6,474 nucleotides of DNA, from positions 1-6,474 of the forward strand of contig CAIPGD010000387.1 in the NCBI GenBank assembly GCA_903864485.1, given 5' to 3'. The DNA is from an uncultured bacterium (GTDB lineage Bacteria > Pseudomonadota > Gammaproteobacteria > Burkholderiales > Burkholderiaceae_E). Numbering within the stretch: position 1 is the stretch's first letter; each line of letters begins with the position of its first letter. Positions 1 to 6,399 of the stretch are shown one piece after another. The notes beneath the pieces were generated by a model. That model saw only the letters and a list, made by a program, of their open reading frames with translations, did not search any database and had not been told where the DNA came from. The translations under genes and the position numbers were made by a program.

Positions 1-1526
1 ATCTCCGACAGTCGAACCGTCTGGCGCCTGGCGTTGGGCAACTCAAGCCCCATCACATTCTTGCCGGGAATGGTCTCAACCACTCGAAGCGAAGTCAGCG
101 AAAGCGCACGGGCCAGGTCCTTCCCCAAATTGACGATCTGGCTACCTTTGACGCCAGTCGCCGGTTCGATTTCGTATCGCGTGATCACCGGGCCCGGTTG
201 CGCGGAGACAACCTTGGCGGCCACGCCGAAGTCGGCGAGCTTCTTTTCGATCAGACGCGAGGTGTAGGAAATCGACTCCGGACTGACGGTCTCGACCACA
301 GCCGGCGGCGGTTCGAGCAACGCAACGCTCGGCCTTGGGTCGGAACCTTCGAGGAGGCCGAACAGCGACTTTTGTGCCTCGCGAAGCACCCGAACTGACT
401 TTTCAGCGGGCGGAGCCTGCGGTTCGATCCGGAACGATGATGCAGGTTCTTTAAGGGCGCTCGGCGTGGCAGGCTGCGTGGCGGGCGGTGCCGAATTCAG
501 GACCGGCTCCAAATCGGTGTCGCCCTCGATCCCTCGCTCTGCCCGCAGGACAAGAGACAAATCCGCTGAGTCCGGATGGGCAGCTCGTTCTGCAAAAACC
601 CCCGCAGGATGATCGCTCGCAGGATGATCGCTCGCAGGATGATCGCCCGCTGGCAGATCGAGCGCCTGGTCATCAGCCTCGAACAATCCGGCCAACTGCG
701 GTTCGTTGAACTCGGGGGCCGACGCCCGACGGGGCCTGGGGGCTGCAGCGCTCCCAGAGTCTGGGGCGGTCGATAGAAAATCCTCCACCAGCCCATCCGC
801 CGACCTCACCTTGAGTTTTTTCTCGTCGACGAGGCCGTCTCGCTCGAGGGCAGCTTGCTGTCCTATCGCCCGATCCTGGCGCACCGCAAGCGCCTGGGCC
901 ATAAGACCAACCACGCGCTCGACCGCGCCGCCGATGCGCTCAAAAATCTCGAACCACGACCACCCGCTGAGCAAACTAAAGCCAATCGCGATGAAGCCCA
1001 GTAACACCATGGTGGTTCCGACCGGCCCCAACAACAAAGTCAAACCATCGGCGATCAAATCCCCCGCCACCCCGCCTGGCGCAAGTGGCATGGGCATTTT
1101 GAGGGAATAAAGCCGGTGCGATTCGAGGCCGACGCAGCCGAGGAAGAAGAGTGCGAAACCGAGCCAGCGCTCCAAAGCAAAATGCGGCGCTTCGGGATCA
1201 GTCGAGGCGGTCACGCCACGCGCCGTCATCTCGCGTGCTCGCATGCGCAAGATGCCGCGCCACAGCAGAACCGCGATCAGGCCGACCCAGATCCAGGTAC
1301 TCGCGCCAAAGAGATAGAGCAACAAATCAGCCATCCATGCGCCAACCCGACCGCCCGCGTTATGAATCTCGCGCGGAGGGCCAGCATTGGACCAACCGGG
1401 GTCGGCTCGATCGTAGGTCAGCAGAATTAGAGCGAGTAAAAAACCCGCTCCGGCGTTGGCAAACCAACGCGCTTCATCGAGCAAGCGCATGGCCCTTTCG
1501 GGCAGTGAGAGCGATACCAGCGACAT
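1..1526 (-). CDS. ftsK: DNA translocase FtsK, N-terminal part (cut by left window edge)
   Basis: FtsK is an inner-membrane, septum-anchored DNA pump that coordinates chromosome segregation and dimer resolution with division. The 508 visible codons run uninterrupted to the window edge. They show four hydrophobic segments at about residues 24-38, 65-89, 119-137 and 162-190. The segment around residues 52-66 (EIHNAGG...GAWMAD) matches E. coli FtsK (PIHNLGG...GAWLAD). A polar Pro/Ala-rich linker of about 180-200 residues follows. The alpha/beta part of the translocase starts near residue 405 and includes PGPVITRYE (444-452) and ETIPGKNVMGLELPN (484-498). Walker A/B and the gamma DNA-reading domain would lie outside. 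The start is ATG at 1526, with GGA 7 bases upstream as a weak ribosome site. A second in-frame ATG at 1490, preceded by GAAAGG, is a plausible alternative. An in-frame TGA lies about 36 bases upstream of the chosen start. The gene follows the Crp-like gene by 31 bases and probably shares its transcript. Confidence 0.96.
   Translation of the reverse strand, partial: MSLVSLSLPERAMRLLDEARWFANAGAGFLLALILLTYDRADPGWSNAGPPREIHNAGGRVGAWMADLLLYLFGASTWIWVGLIAVLLWRGILRMRAREMTARGVTASTDPEAPHFALERWLGFALFFLGCVGLESHRLYSLKMPMPLAPGGVAGDLIADGLTLLLGPVGTTMVLLGFIAIGFSLLSGWSWFEIFERIGGAVERVVGLMAQALAVRQDRAIGQQAALERDGLVDEKKLKVRSADGLVEDFLSTAPDSGSAAAPRPRRASAPEFNEPQLAGLFEADDQALDLPAGDHPASDHPASDHPAGVFAERAAHPDSADLSLVLRAERGIEGDTDLEPVLNSAPPATQPATPSALKEPASSFRIEPQAPPAEKSVRVLREAQKSLFGLLEGSDPRPSVALLEPPPAVVETVSPESISYTSRLIEKKLADFGVAAKVVSAQPGPVITRYEIEPATGVKGSQIVNLGKDLARALSLTSLRVVETIPGKNVMGLELPNARRQTVRLSE
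603..647. repeat. Three tandem 15-bp units inside the ftsK linker
   Basis: The unit CGCAGGATGATCGCT occurs three times head to tail (603-617, 618-632, 633-647), with one mismatch at the last base of the third copy. The unit length is a multiple of three, so the repeat stays in frame and encodes a repeating five-residue DHPA(S/G) pattern at about residues 294-308 of FtsK. This is in the linker, where length is known to vary widely between species. Slipped-strand expansion is the likely origin (inference). Confidence 0.95.
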
Positions 1527-1557
1527 CCTCAATCCGAAAGCAGGAAACCCCTCAATG

Positions 1558-2232
1558 CTAATTCAGGTAGAGGTTAATCTTGTCGCGTAGCAACAATCTT
1601 CCTTCGCTAACCGGGACAATAAACCCGTCGACCTCTAGCCCTTTCATGACCCTCGAGACCATTTCGCGCGACGCGCCGATCATTTTTGCAATTTCCTGCC
1701 GCGGCAACTTGCCCTTGACCACGCGCTCGCCGCCCACCGTTTCTGAAAAATCCAGGAGTACTCGGGCCACTCGACCGTAGACATCCATCAGCGCCAGGGT
1801 CTCAATCTTCTTGTCCGCTTCACGCAGGCGCCGAACAATGCCGCGCATGATGGCAAGACACATATCGGTACTGGAGGCCAACATGGCTTTGAAGCTTTCC
1901 TTGTTGACCGCGATGAAATCGCAAGGCTCGATCGTGATGACGCTCGCAGACCGAGGGGCGTCGTCAATCAGGCTCATCTCCCCAAAGAACTCACCGGGGC
2001 CAAGAATGGCCAAGATGACTTCCTTGCCCTCCGAGTCTGACCGCTGGACTTTGGCCCGCCCCGATAACAGCAGGTAAAACGACTGCGAAGTTTCGCCCTC
2101 GGCTACGATCGATCGACCTCTTGGAAAGCTGCGCCTTACGCTGCCTGCGGCCAGCATTTCGAGCTGCGATTCGCCAATCCCCGTAAAAATGGGCATCCGG
2201 CGGAGAAATGCTTTGTTCTCGTCATGAGCCAT
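1558..2232 (-). CDS. Crp/Fnr-family transcriptional regulator
   Basis: This is a 224-residue cytoplasmic DNA-binding regulator. An N-terminal cyclic-nucleotide-binding-type beta barrel (about residues 10-125) carries the phosphate-binding cassette GEMSLIDDAPRSA at 84-96, with the Gly-Glu and Arg-Ser pairs that hold the cyclic phosphate in CRP. A dimerisation helix (about 126-148) leads into LALMDVYGRVARVLLD (146-161), then a winged helix-turn-helix with QEIAKMIGASREMVSR (179-194). Recognition residues R189, E190 and R194 match R180, E181 and R185 of E. coli CRP, so a TGTGA/TCACA-type half-site is expected. There is no FNR-type N-terminal cysteine cluster. The C-helix Thr127-Ser128 of CRP, which touches the adenine of cAMP, appears as Ala139-Asp140 here, so the ligand is uncertain. 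The start ATG at 2232 is supported by AAAGGA five bases upstream. It lies upstream of ftsK and divergent from trxB. I cannot assign it to a named regulator. Confidence 0.93.
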   Translation of the reverse strand: MAHDENKAFLRRMPIFTGIGESQLEMLAAGSVRRSFPRGRSIVAEGETSQSFYLLLSGRAKVQRSDSEGKEVILAILGPGEFFGEMSLIDDAPRSASVITIEPCDFIAVNKESFKAMLASSTDMCLAIMRGIVRRLREADKKIETLALMDVYGRVARVLLDFSETVGGERVVKGKLPRQEIAKMIGASREMVSRVMKGLEVDGFIVPVSEGRLLLRDKINLYLN

Positions 2233-2237
2233 ATTTG

Positions 2238-2243
2238 TCCTTT
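2238..2243 (-). promoter_or_regulatory. Ribosome binding site of the Crp-like gene
   Basis: On the minus strand this reads AAAGGA, five bases before the ATG at 2232. It is the clearest Shine-Dalgarno sequence in the window and fixes the start of the regulator. Confidence 0.7.
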
Positions 2244-2275
2244 AGGTTCATCGGGCCCAAGCTGAGCTCTCGACC

Positions 2276-2287
2276 TATAATTTCACA
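2276..2287 (+). promoter_or_regulatory. Candidate trxB -10 element with adjoining TCACA half-site
   Basis: A perfect TATAAT lies at 2276-2281, 33 bases before the trxB start, which would give a leader of roughly 25-30 bases. I see no good -35 hexamer 16-18 bases upstream, so the promoter may be weak or activator-dependent, or the match may be chance. TCACA at 2283-2287 (TGTGA on the other strand) directly follows. This is the half-site a CRP-like recognition helix would read, but the symmetric partner (2272-2276, GACCT) does not match. The neighbouring regulator could act here on trxB, on itself, or on both; this is inference. Confidence 0.35.
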
Positions 2288-2314
2288 GATCCCGCACCCC
2301 CTACGAGCCTCTCC

Positions 2315-3259
2315 ATGACCCCCCGCCACTCCCGACTTTTGATCCTCGGATCAGGCCCAGCCGGCTACACCGCTGCCGTTTATGCCGCCCGCGCTAACCT
2401 TTCCCCCGTGTTGATTACAGGTCTCGCACAGGGTGGACAATTGATGACGACGACCGAAGTCGACAACTGGCCGGCCGACGCCGATGGGGTCCAGGGGCCA
2501 GAATTGATGGCACGTTTCCAGAAGCATGCCGAGCGCTTTGGAACCGAAATCCTGTTCGACCAGATTCATACGGTGCATCTGCAGAACCGGCCGTTTCGGC
2601 TTATTGGCGATGCCGGCGAATACACCTGCGACGCATTGATTCTGGCAACTGGCGCAAGTGCGAAATACCTCGGTCTACCCTCCGAGGAGTCGTACATGGG
2701 TCGGGGGGTGAGCGCATGTGCCACCTGTGATGGCTTCTTCTACCGCGGTGAGGAGGTGGCGGTCGTCGGAGGTGGAAATACGGCGGTCGAGGAGGCGTTG
2801 TATCTTGCCAACATCGCTCGTAAAGTCACCGTGATTCACCGGCGCGACCGCTTCCGGGCCGAGCCAATCATGGTCGATAAGCTCACAGCCCGTGTAAATG
2901 AGGGCAAAGTCGACATTCGCTGGTTTCAGGAAATCGATGAAGTTCTCGGTAATGAAGGCGGCATGACCGGACTTCGGCTGCGCGACAGCCGCAATGGCGA
3001 CCAAACCGAGCTCGCCGTGCAAGGGCTTTTTGTTGCGATCGGCCATACGCCCAATACCGGCATTTTTGAAGGGCAGCTCACCATGAAAAATGGCTACATC
3101 CAGACCCGGGGCGGCGCCGATGGCTACGCCACCATGACCAGTATCGAAGGGGTCTTCGCAGCTGGCGATGTTCAGGACCATGTCTATCGCCAGGCGATCA
3201 CCAGCGCCGGGACCGGATGTATGGCGGCCCTCGATGCCCACCGATTCCTCGAAGCTTGA
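2315..3259 (+). CDS. trxB: Thioredoxin reductase (NADPH)
   Basis: This cytoplasmic FAD flavoenzyme reduces oxidised thioredoxin with NADPH. At 314 residues it is the usual low-molecular-weight bacterial type (E. coli about 320). The FAD-binding GSGPAGY is at residues 12-18, GGQLMTTTEVDNWP at 40-53, and the redox-active CATC disulfide at 135-138. The NADPH-binding GGGNTA is at 152-157 with HRRDRFRA at 175-182, whose arginines read the 2'-phosphate of NADPH. The C-terminal FAD motif GVFAAGDVQD is at 279-288, followed by RQAITSAGTGCMAALDAHR at 292-310. All key residues are present. The start ATG at 2315 places the first beta strand about seven residues in, as expected. The ribosome site is weak (ACGAG, 2303-2307). 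The 3' end overlaps the downstream smr gene by 26 bases, so the two form one transcription unit. Confidence 0.98.
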   Translation: MTPRHSRLLILGSGPAGYTAAVYAARANLSPVLITGLAQGGQLMTTTEVDNWPADADGVQGPELMARFQKHAERFGTEILFDQIHTVHLQNRPFRLIGDAGEYTCDALILATGASAKYLGLPSEESYMGRGVSACATCDGFFYRGEEVAVVGGGNTAVEEALYLANIARKVTVIHRRDRFRAEPIMVDKLTARVNEGKVDIRWFQEIDEVLGNEGGMTGLRLRDSRNGDQTELAVQGLFVAIGHTPNTGIFEGQLTMKNGYIQTRGGADGYATMTSIEGVFAAGDVQDHVYRQAITSAGTGCMAALDAHRFLEA

Positions 3260-3932
3260 GCGAGCCAACGACCGTGCACCTGCACGTCCTCGACGCCTCT
3301 CGAGCCTCGCAGAGCTCGTCAGCGTTCGGGACGCGCTGGTCGAATCGGCCCGGTTCGAACGCCTGCAAGCCGCGCGACGGCGAGCTGCGGAGGCCGAGCG
3401 GACGCGCGATGCACGCACCTTCCAAGCGGCCATGGAAGACGTCACTCCGATGCCCCAGAGCCCGGTTCGCGTACTAGCGCCTCGTAAGCCGATTCCACCG
3501 ATCCCGGCCATGCGTGTGGCCGATGAACAGGCTGCCCTCGTCGAGAGCCTGTCCGATGAATTTTCAGTTGAGACGCTGCTAGAGATCGATGACAGCCTGT
3601 CCTGGCGCCGGGACGGAATAGGTCCCGAAATCGTTCGCGATCTGCGCCGCGGGCGCTGGGTTCTTCAGGACGAACTCGATCTGCACCGATTGCGAACCGA
3701 TGAAGCGCGCGAGGCGCTCGTCACCTTTTTGTCCAGTTGCAACCGACGCAGCATTCGCTGCGTACGCATCGTCCATGGTAAAGGGCTGGGGTCCGCGGGG
3801 CGCGAGCCGGTACTCAAACACAAAGTGCCCCGCTGGCTCGTTCAGCGGTCCGAAGTTGCAGCGTTTTGCCAGCCGCGCGAGATCGACGGTGGTTCGGGTG
3901 CACTAATCGTCCTGCTGGTCGCGGCCAGCTGA
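3234..3932 (+). CDS. Smr-domain protein, SmrA/SmrB-like endonuclease family
   Basis: This 232-residue protein has a C-terminal Smr domain (about residues 145-230). Its family hallmarks are LDLH at 148-151 and HGKG at 181-184, ending in GGSGALIVLL at 219-228. In E. coli SmrB, the Smr domain cuts mRNA between collided ribosomes during ribosome rescue; whether this protein does so is inference. The middle (about 62-145: FQAAMEDVTPM, then SLSWRRDGIGPEI and the RRG before the domain) matches the conserved region preceding Smr in the SmrA/SmrB group. The first 60 residues are Arg/Ala/Glu-rich and probably helical. The usual Gly after LDLH is Arg152. This group is distinct from MutS2, since no ATPase is present. 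I chose ATG at 3234, overlapping trxB by 26 bases and suggesting translational coupling. An ATG at 3168 would add 22 residues encoded wholly inside conserved trxB sequence and looks less likely. Confidence 0.92.
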   Translation: MPTDSSKLERANDRAPARPRRLSSLAELVSVRDALVESARFERLQAARRRAAEAERTRDARTFQAAMEDVTPMPQSPVRVLAPRKPIPPIPAMRVADEQAALVESLSDEFSVETLLEIDDSLSWRRDGIGPEIVRDLRRGRWVLQDELDLHRLRTDEAREALVTFLSSCNRRSIRCVRIVHGKGLGSAGREPVLKHKVPRWLVQRSEVAAFCQPREIDGGSGALIVLLVAAS

Positions 3933-3958
3933 TCGTTGTTCTTAAAGCGCGTTAGCTC

Positions 3959-4150
3959 TCAGAGCTCGTCGATCCAGGCCTGCTGAATCGCCTCGAGAAT
4001 CCGTTCACCACAGCGCTCAGGCACATCATCAAAGCCGGGCAGTTCAAGGACCCAGCGCTGCAAGTCTGTGAATCGCACGGACACCGGATCGATGTCCGGA
4101 TGATGATCGATGAGGGCGATGGCAATCTCGATCGTATCGGTCCACTTCAT
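3959..4150 (-). CDS. iscX: Fe-S assembly protein IscX
   Basis: This 63-residue acidic protein (E. coli IscX is 66) is the last gene of the isc operon. MKWTDTIEIAIALIDHHPD at the N-terminus, the central VRFTDLQRW and the C-terminal ERILEAIQQAWIDEL align throughout with E. coli IscX (KWTD, DLDP, VRFTDMHQW, EKILEAILLVWLDE). The family binds IscS and iron and modulates cysteine desulfurase activity, competing with the frataxin CyaY at the same surface. The start ATG at 4150 lies two bases after the fdx stop, with GGAAGG about eight bases upstream. A longer in-frame version starting at 4261 would run through fdx and is rejected. The stop faces the smr stop 26 bases away. Confidence 0.96.
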   Translation of the reverse strand: MKWTDTIEIAIALIDHHPDIDPVSVRFTDLQRWVLELPGFDDVPERCGERILEAIQQAWIDEL

Positions 4151-4152
4151 AG

Positions 4153-4488
4153 TCAGCCTTCCCGGGCGTGATTGATGGTGTATTTTGGAATTTCGAGCGT
4201 GAGATCCTGATGGCTCAGGACGGTCTGGCAAGACAAGCGCGATTGCGCGGTCAAACCCCATGCTTTGTCCAGCAGATCATCTTCGGCATCGGTGGCGGTC
4301 GCCAGCGACGTGCCACCGGCTCGGACAATGACATGACACGTGGTGCAAGCGCACGACAGTTCACAGGCATGCTCGATCGCAATGCCTTGATCGAGTAACT
4401 GACGGCAGAGGTTGACCCCGACCGTCCCCTCAAACGTCAGGCCCTCAGGGCACAGCGCCGCATGGGGCAACACCTTAATGATCGGCAT
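4153..4488 (-). CDS. fdx: ISC-system [2Fe-2S] ferredoxin
   Basis: At 111 residues, this is the same length as E. coli Fdx. The cluster ligands are Cys42, Cys48, Cys51 and Cys87, in HACELSCACTTC (40-51) and SRLSCQ (83-88), at the same positions as in E. coli. The conserved non-ligand Cys46 is also present. EDDLLDKAWGL (69-79) and the C-terminal IPKYTINHARE (100-110) are signatures of the ISC/adrenodoxin-type ferredoxin rather than plant-type photosynthetic ones. It supplies electrons for sulfur reduction or reductive coupling during Fe-S cluster assembly with IscS and IscU. It follows hscA by 18 bases and precedes iscX by two. No strong ribosome site is visible, so translation may depend on coupling from hscA. 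Confidence 0.98.
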   Translation of the reverse strand: MPIIKVLPHAALCPEGLTFEGTVGVNLCRQLLDQGIAIEHACELSCACTTCHVIVRAGGTSLATATDAEDDLLDKAWGLTAQSRLSCQTVLSHQDLTLEIPKYTINHAREG

Positions 4489-4497
4489 AAAGTTCAG

Positions 4498-4518
4498 ACA
4501 TTCGTTTTAAACATTCGT
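4498..4518. repeat. Short direct repeat spanning the hscA stop codon
   Basis: ACATTCGT occurs at 4498-4505 and again at 4511-4518, separated by TTTAA. The second copy encodes the last codons of hscA and the first lies in the hscA-fdx gap. It looks like a small local duplication. No function is implied. Confidence 0.6.
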
Positions 4519-6396
4519 ATCAAGATCCTCGACCCGCCGGCCGGCCAGTGCCTGACGCACTGCCTGATCCATTCGCGCCGCCGCAAACCCCTCGGTCGCA
4601 GCCGAAAGCGCGGCGATGCCCGCCCTCAGCGCATCCGCATCCTTAAGCGTCTCGCAAAGCTCCGACAATTCGGCCATCCGCTGACCAATCAAGGCTTGAT
4701 CAGCCACCGACAACAGCGCGCTATCCTGCTCGATCGCAGTCTGCGTCGCCAATAACAAGCGTTCGGCATCGACAGCTTGCTCATGCAAACTGCGCATCCG
4801 AGCATCCGCTTCAGCATGTCCGAAAGCGTCCGTCAACATCTGCGCGATCGCCTCATCGCCCAGTCCGTAGGATGGTTTGACAGTCACCGAAGCTTCAACC
4901 CCAGTGCTAAGTTCGCGCGCAGCGACTGACAACAAACCATCCGCATCGACCTGAAAGGTCACCTGAATACGGGCGGCACCCGCAACCATCGGCGGAATAC
5001 CACGGAGTTCAAACCGCCCGAGCGATCGACAGTCGGCGACCAATTCGCGCTCACCCTGAACCACATGCACGGCCATGGCGGTCTGACCATCCTTGAACGT
5101 CGTGAATTCTTGGGCGCGCGCCGCTGGGATCGTCGTATTGCGGGTAAGAATCCGCTCGACAAGCCCCCCCATGGTCTCGAGACCCAGAGACAGCGGAATC
5201 ACATCGAGTAATAACCAGTCCTCGCCAGGCGCTCGATTGCCTACCAACAGATTGGCCTGCATCGCCGCACCGAGTGCGACGACTTGATCTGGGTCCAGGT
5301 TTGTCAACGGCTCACGCCCAAACAAATCGGCCACCGCCCGACGCACAGCGGGCATCCGGGTCGCGCCACCCACCAACACGACGCCATCAGCTTCGCTCGC
5401 CTGCATGCCTGCATCACGGAGTGCTCGGCGTGTCGTGACAATCGTGCGCGCAAGCAAAGCCGCGGACATTTTTTCGAACTCAGCCGCCGTAACCGACACC
5501 TCAACGCGACGTCCTGAGGGCAGCGCGCAGTTCACCTGTACTTCAGCGTGCGACGATAAAAGCTCTTTAACCCGCCTGGATTCAACCCGCAAGGCACTCG
5601 TGTCGGCATCACTGAGGACTGATAACGTCAAATCGGGCAACGCGCCCGGTACAACCAACCCGGCGAGATGGTCAAACAACGTCCGGTCAAAATCATCCCC
5701 ACCCAGCGCGGTGTCGCCGCCGGTAGAGAGCACCTCAAAAACCCCGCGACTCAGCTGCAGGATCGAGACATCAAATGTGCCACCGCCAAGGTCATAAATG
5801 ACAAAACGGCCCTGCGCCTGCTGATCGAGCCCATAAGCGATTGCCGCGGCCGTCGGCTCGTTCAGAAGACGCAAGACCGGGATGCCCGCCAGACGAGCCG
5901 AATCCTTGGTCGCTTGACGCTGAGCATCATCGAAATGGGCCGGCACGGTGATCACCGCCCCCGTGATTTCCTGATGGCGAATCCCCAGCACATCGGGCGC
6001 GGCACCGAGAGCCTGCTCAGCGCGTTCACGCAAGGTCTTCAGGATCTCGGCCGAGACTTGCACGGGAGACCTGGGGCCGGAATCGCCCAAATCTGCCAGC
6101 GAATCGATCTCCGAGAGACTGCGCCCCATCCAGCGTTTGACCGAAACCACGACGTTGCGTGGATCGGTGATTCGCTGCGCGAGAGCAACCTCCCCAACCA
6201 CAGGGGCGTGATCCGCCCGGTACCAAACGGCTGACGGCAGTAATGCCCGTCCCGATTCGTCAACAATGACCTCGGGCAAGCCAGAACGGACGGTGGCCAC
6301 CAAAGAATTGGTAGTACCGAGATCAATCCCGATCGCTAACCGATGTTCATGCGGCGCGCTGGACTGACCCGGCTCGGCAATTTGCAACAAGGCCAT
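4507..6396 (-). CDS. hscA: Fe-S assembly Hsp70 chaperone HscA
   Basis: This 629-residue Hsp70-family ATPase (E. coli HscA 616) is specialised for the ISC system. With co-chaperone HscB it binds the scaffold IscU and drives release of the nascent Fe-S cluster to acceptor proteins. The nucleotide-binding domain (about residues 20-390) has GIDLGTTNS at 23-31, the catalytic-lysine region VSVKRWMG at 84-91, NEPTAAAIAYG at 179-189, phosphate-2 YDLGGGTFDVS at 201-211 and adenosine-binding VLVGGATRMP at 340-349. The interdomain linker is LLLDVIPLSLGLETMGG at 395-411, whose LDVIPLSLG form is characteristic of HscA/DnaK. The substrate-binding beta domain (about 395-510) and helical lid (about 511-629) are complete. 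The N-terminus has about 18 residues before the first strand, normal for HscA. ATG at 6396 follows the hscB stop by three bases, with no good ribosome site, suggesting coupled translation. Position between hscB and fdx distinguishes it from DnaK. Confidence 0.98.
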   Translation of the reverse strand: MALLQIAEPGQSSAPHEHRLAIGIDLGTTNSLVATVRSGLPEVIVDESGRALLPSAVWYRADHAPVVGEVALAQRITDPRNVVVSVKRWMGRSLSEIDSLADLGDSGPRSPVQVSAEILKTLRERAEQALGAAPDVLGIRHQEITGAVITVPAHFDDAQRQATKDSARLAGIPVLRLLNEPTAAAIAYGLDQQAQGRFVIYDLGGGTFDVSILQLSRGVFEVLSTGGDTALGGDDFDRTLFDHLAGLVVPGALPDLTLSVLSDADTSALRVESRRVKELLSSHAEVQVNCALPSGRRVEVSVTAAEFEKMSAALLARTIVTTRRALRDAGMQASEADGVVLVGGATRMPAVRRAVADLFGREPLTNLDPDQVVALGAAMQANLLVGNRAPGEDWLLLDVIPLSLGLETMGGLVERILTRNTTIPAARAQEFTTFKDGQTAMAVHVVQGERELVADCRSLGRFELRGIPPMVAGAARIQVTFQVDADGLLSVAARELSTGVEASVTVKPSYGLGDEAIAQMLTDAFGHAEADARMRSLHEQAVDAERLLLATQTAIEQDSALLSVADQALIGQRMAELSELCETLKDADALRAGIAALSAATEGFAAARMDQAVRQALAGRRVEDLDTNV

Positions 6397-6399
6397 ACA

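Noticed and set aside
603..647. The tandem repeat as a CRISPR-like array or iteron cluster
   Set aside because: The units are contiguous with no spacers, lie inside a coding frame and encode a regular peptide repeat.
1527..1556. CCTCAAT repeated at 1527-1533 and 1550-1556, as an operator
   Set aside because: On the coding strand this is ATTGAGG twice before ftsK. It is a 7-base match with no symmetry and could arise by chance around ribosome-site-like sequence.
706..1561. Several plus-strand open frames of 104-136 codons opposite ftsK
   Set aside because: The minus strand encodes a continuous, clearly recognisable FtsK N-terminus over this stretch. The plus-strand products are low-complexity Arg/Ser/Pro-rich shadows.
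2675..3511. 278-codon open frame on the minus strand opposite trxB and smr
   Set aside because: It lies antisense to two well-supported genes, has no recognisable domain, has composition typical of a GC-rich shadow frame, and would cross the trxB/smr overlap.
3954..3966. Inverted repeat AGCTC-TCA-GAGCT at the end of iscX, as a possible terminator
   Set aside because: The stem is only five base pairs with a three-base loop, it includes the iscX stop and coding bases, and no T-run follows on either strand.
5668..6234. 188-codon open frame on the plus strand opposite hscA
   Set aside because: It is fully antisense to the conserved HscA ATPase domain and its protein resembles no family I know. 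It is best explained as a shadow frame.
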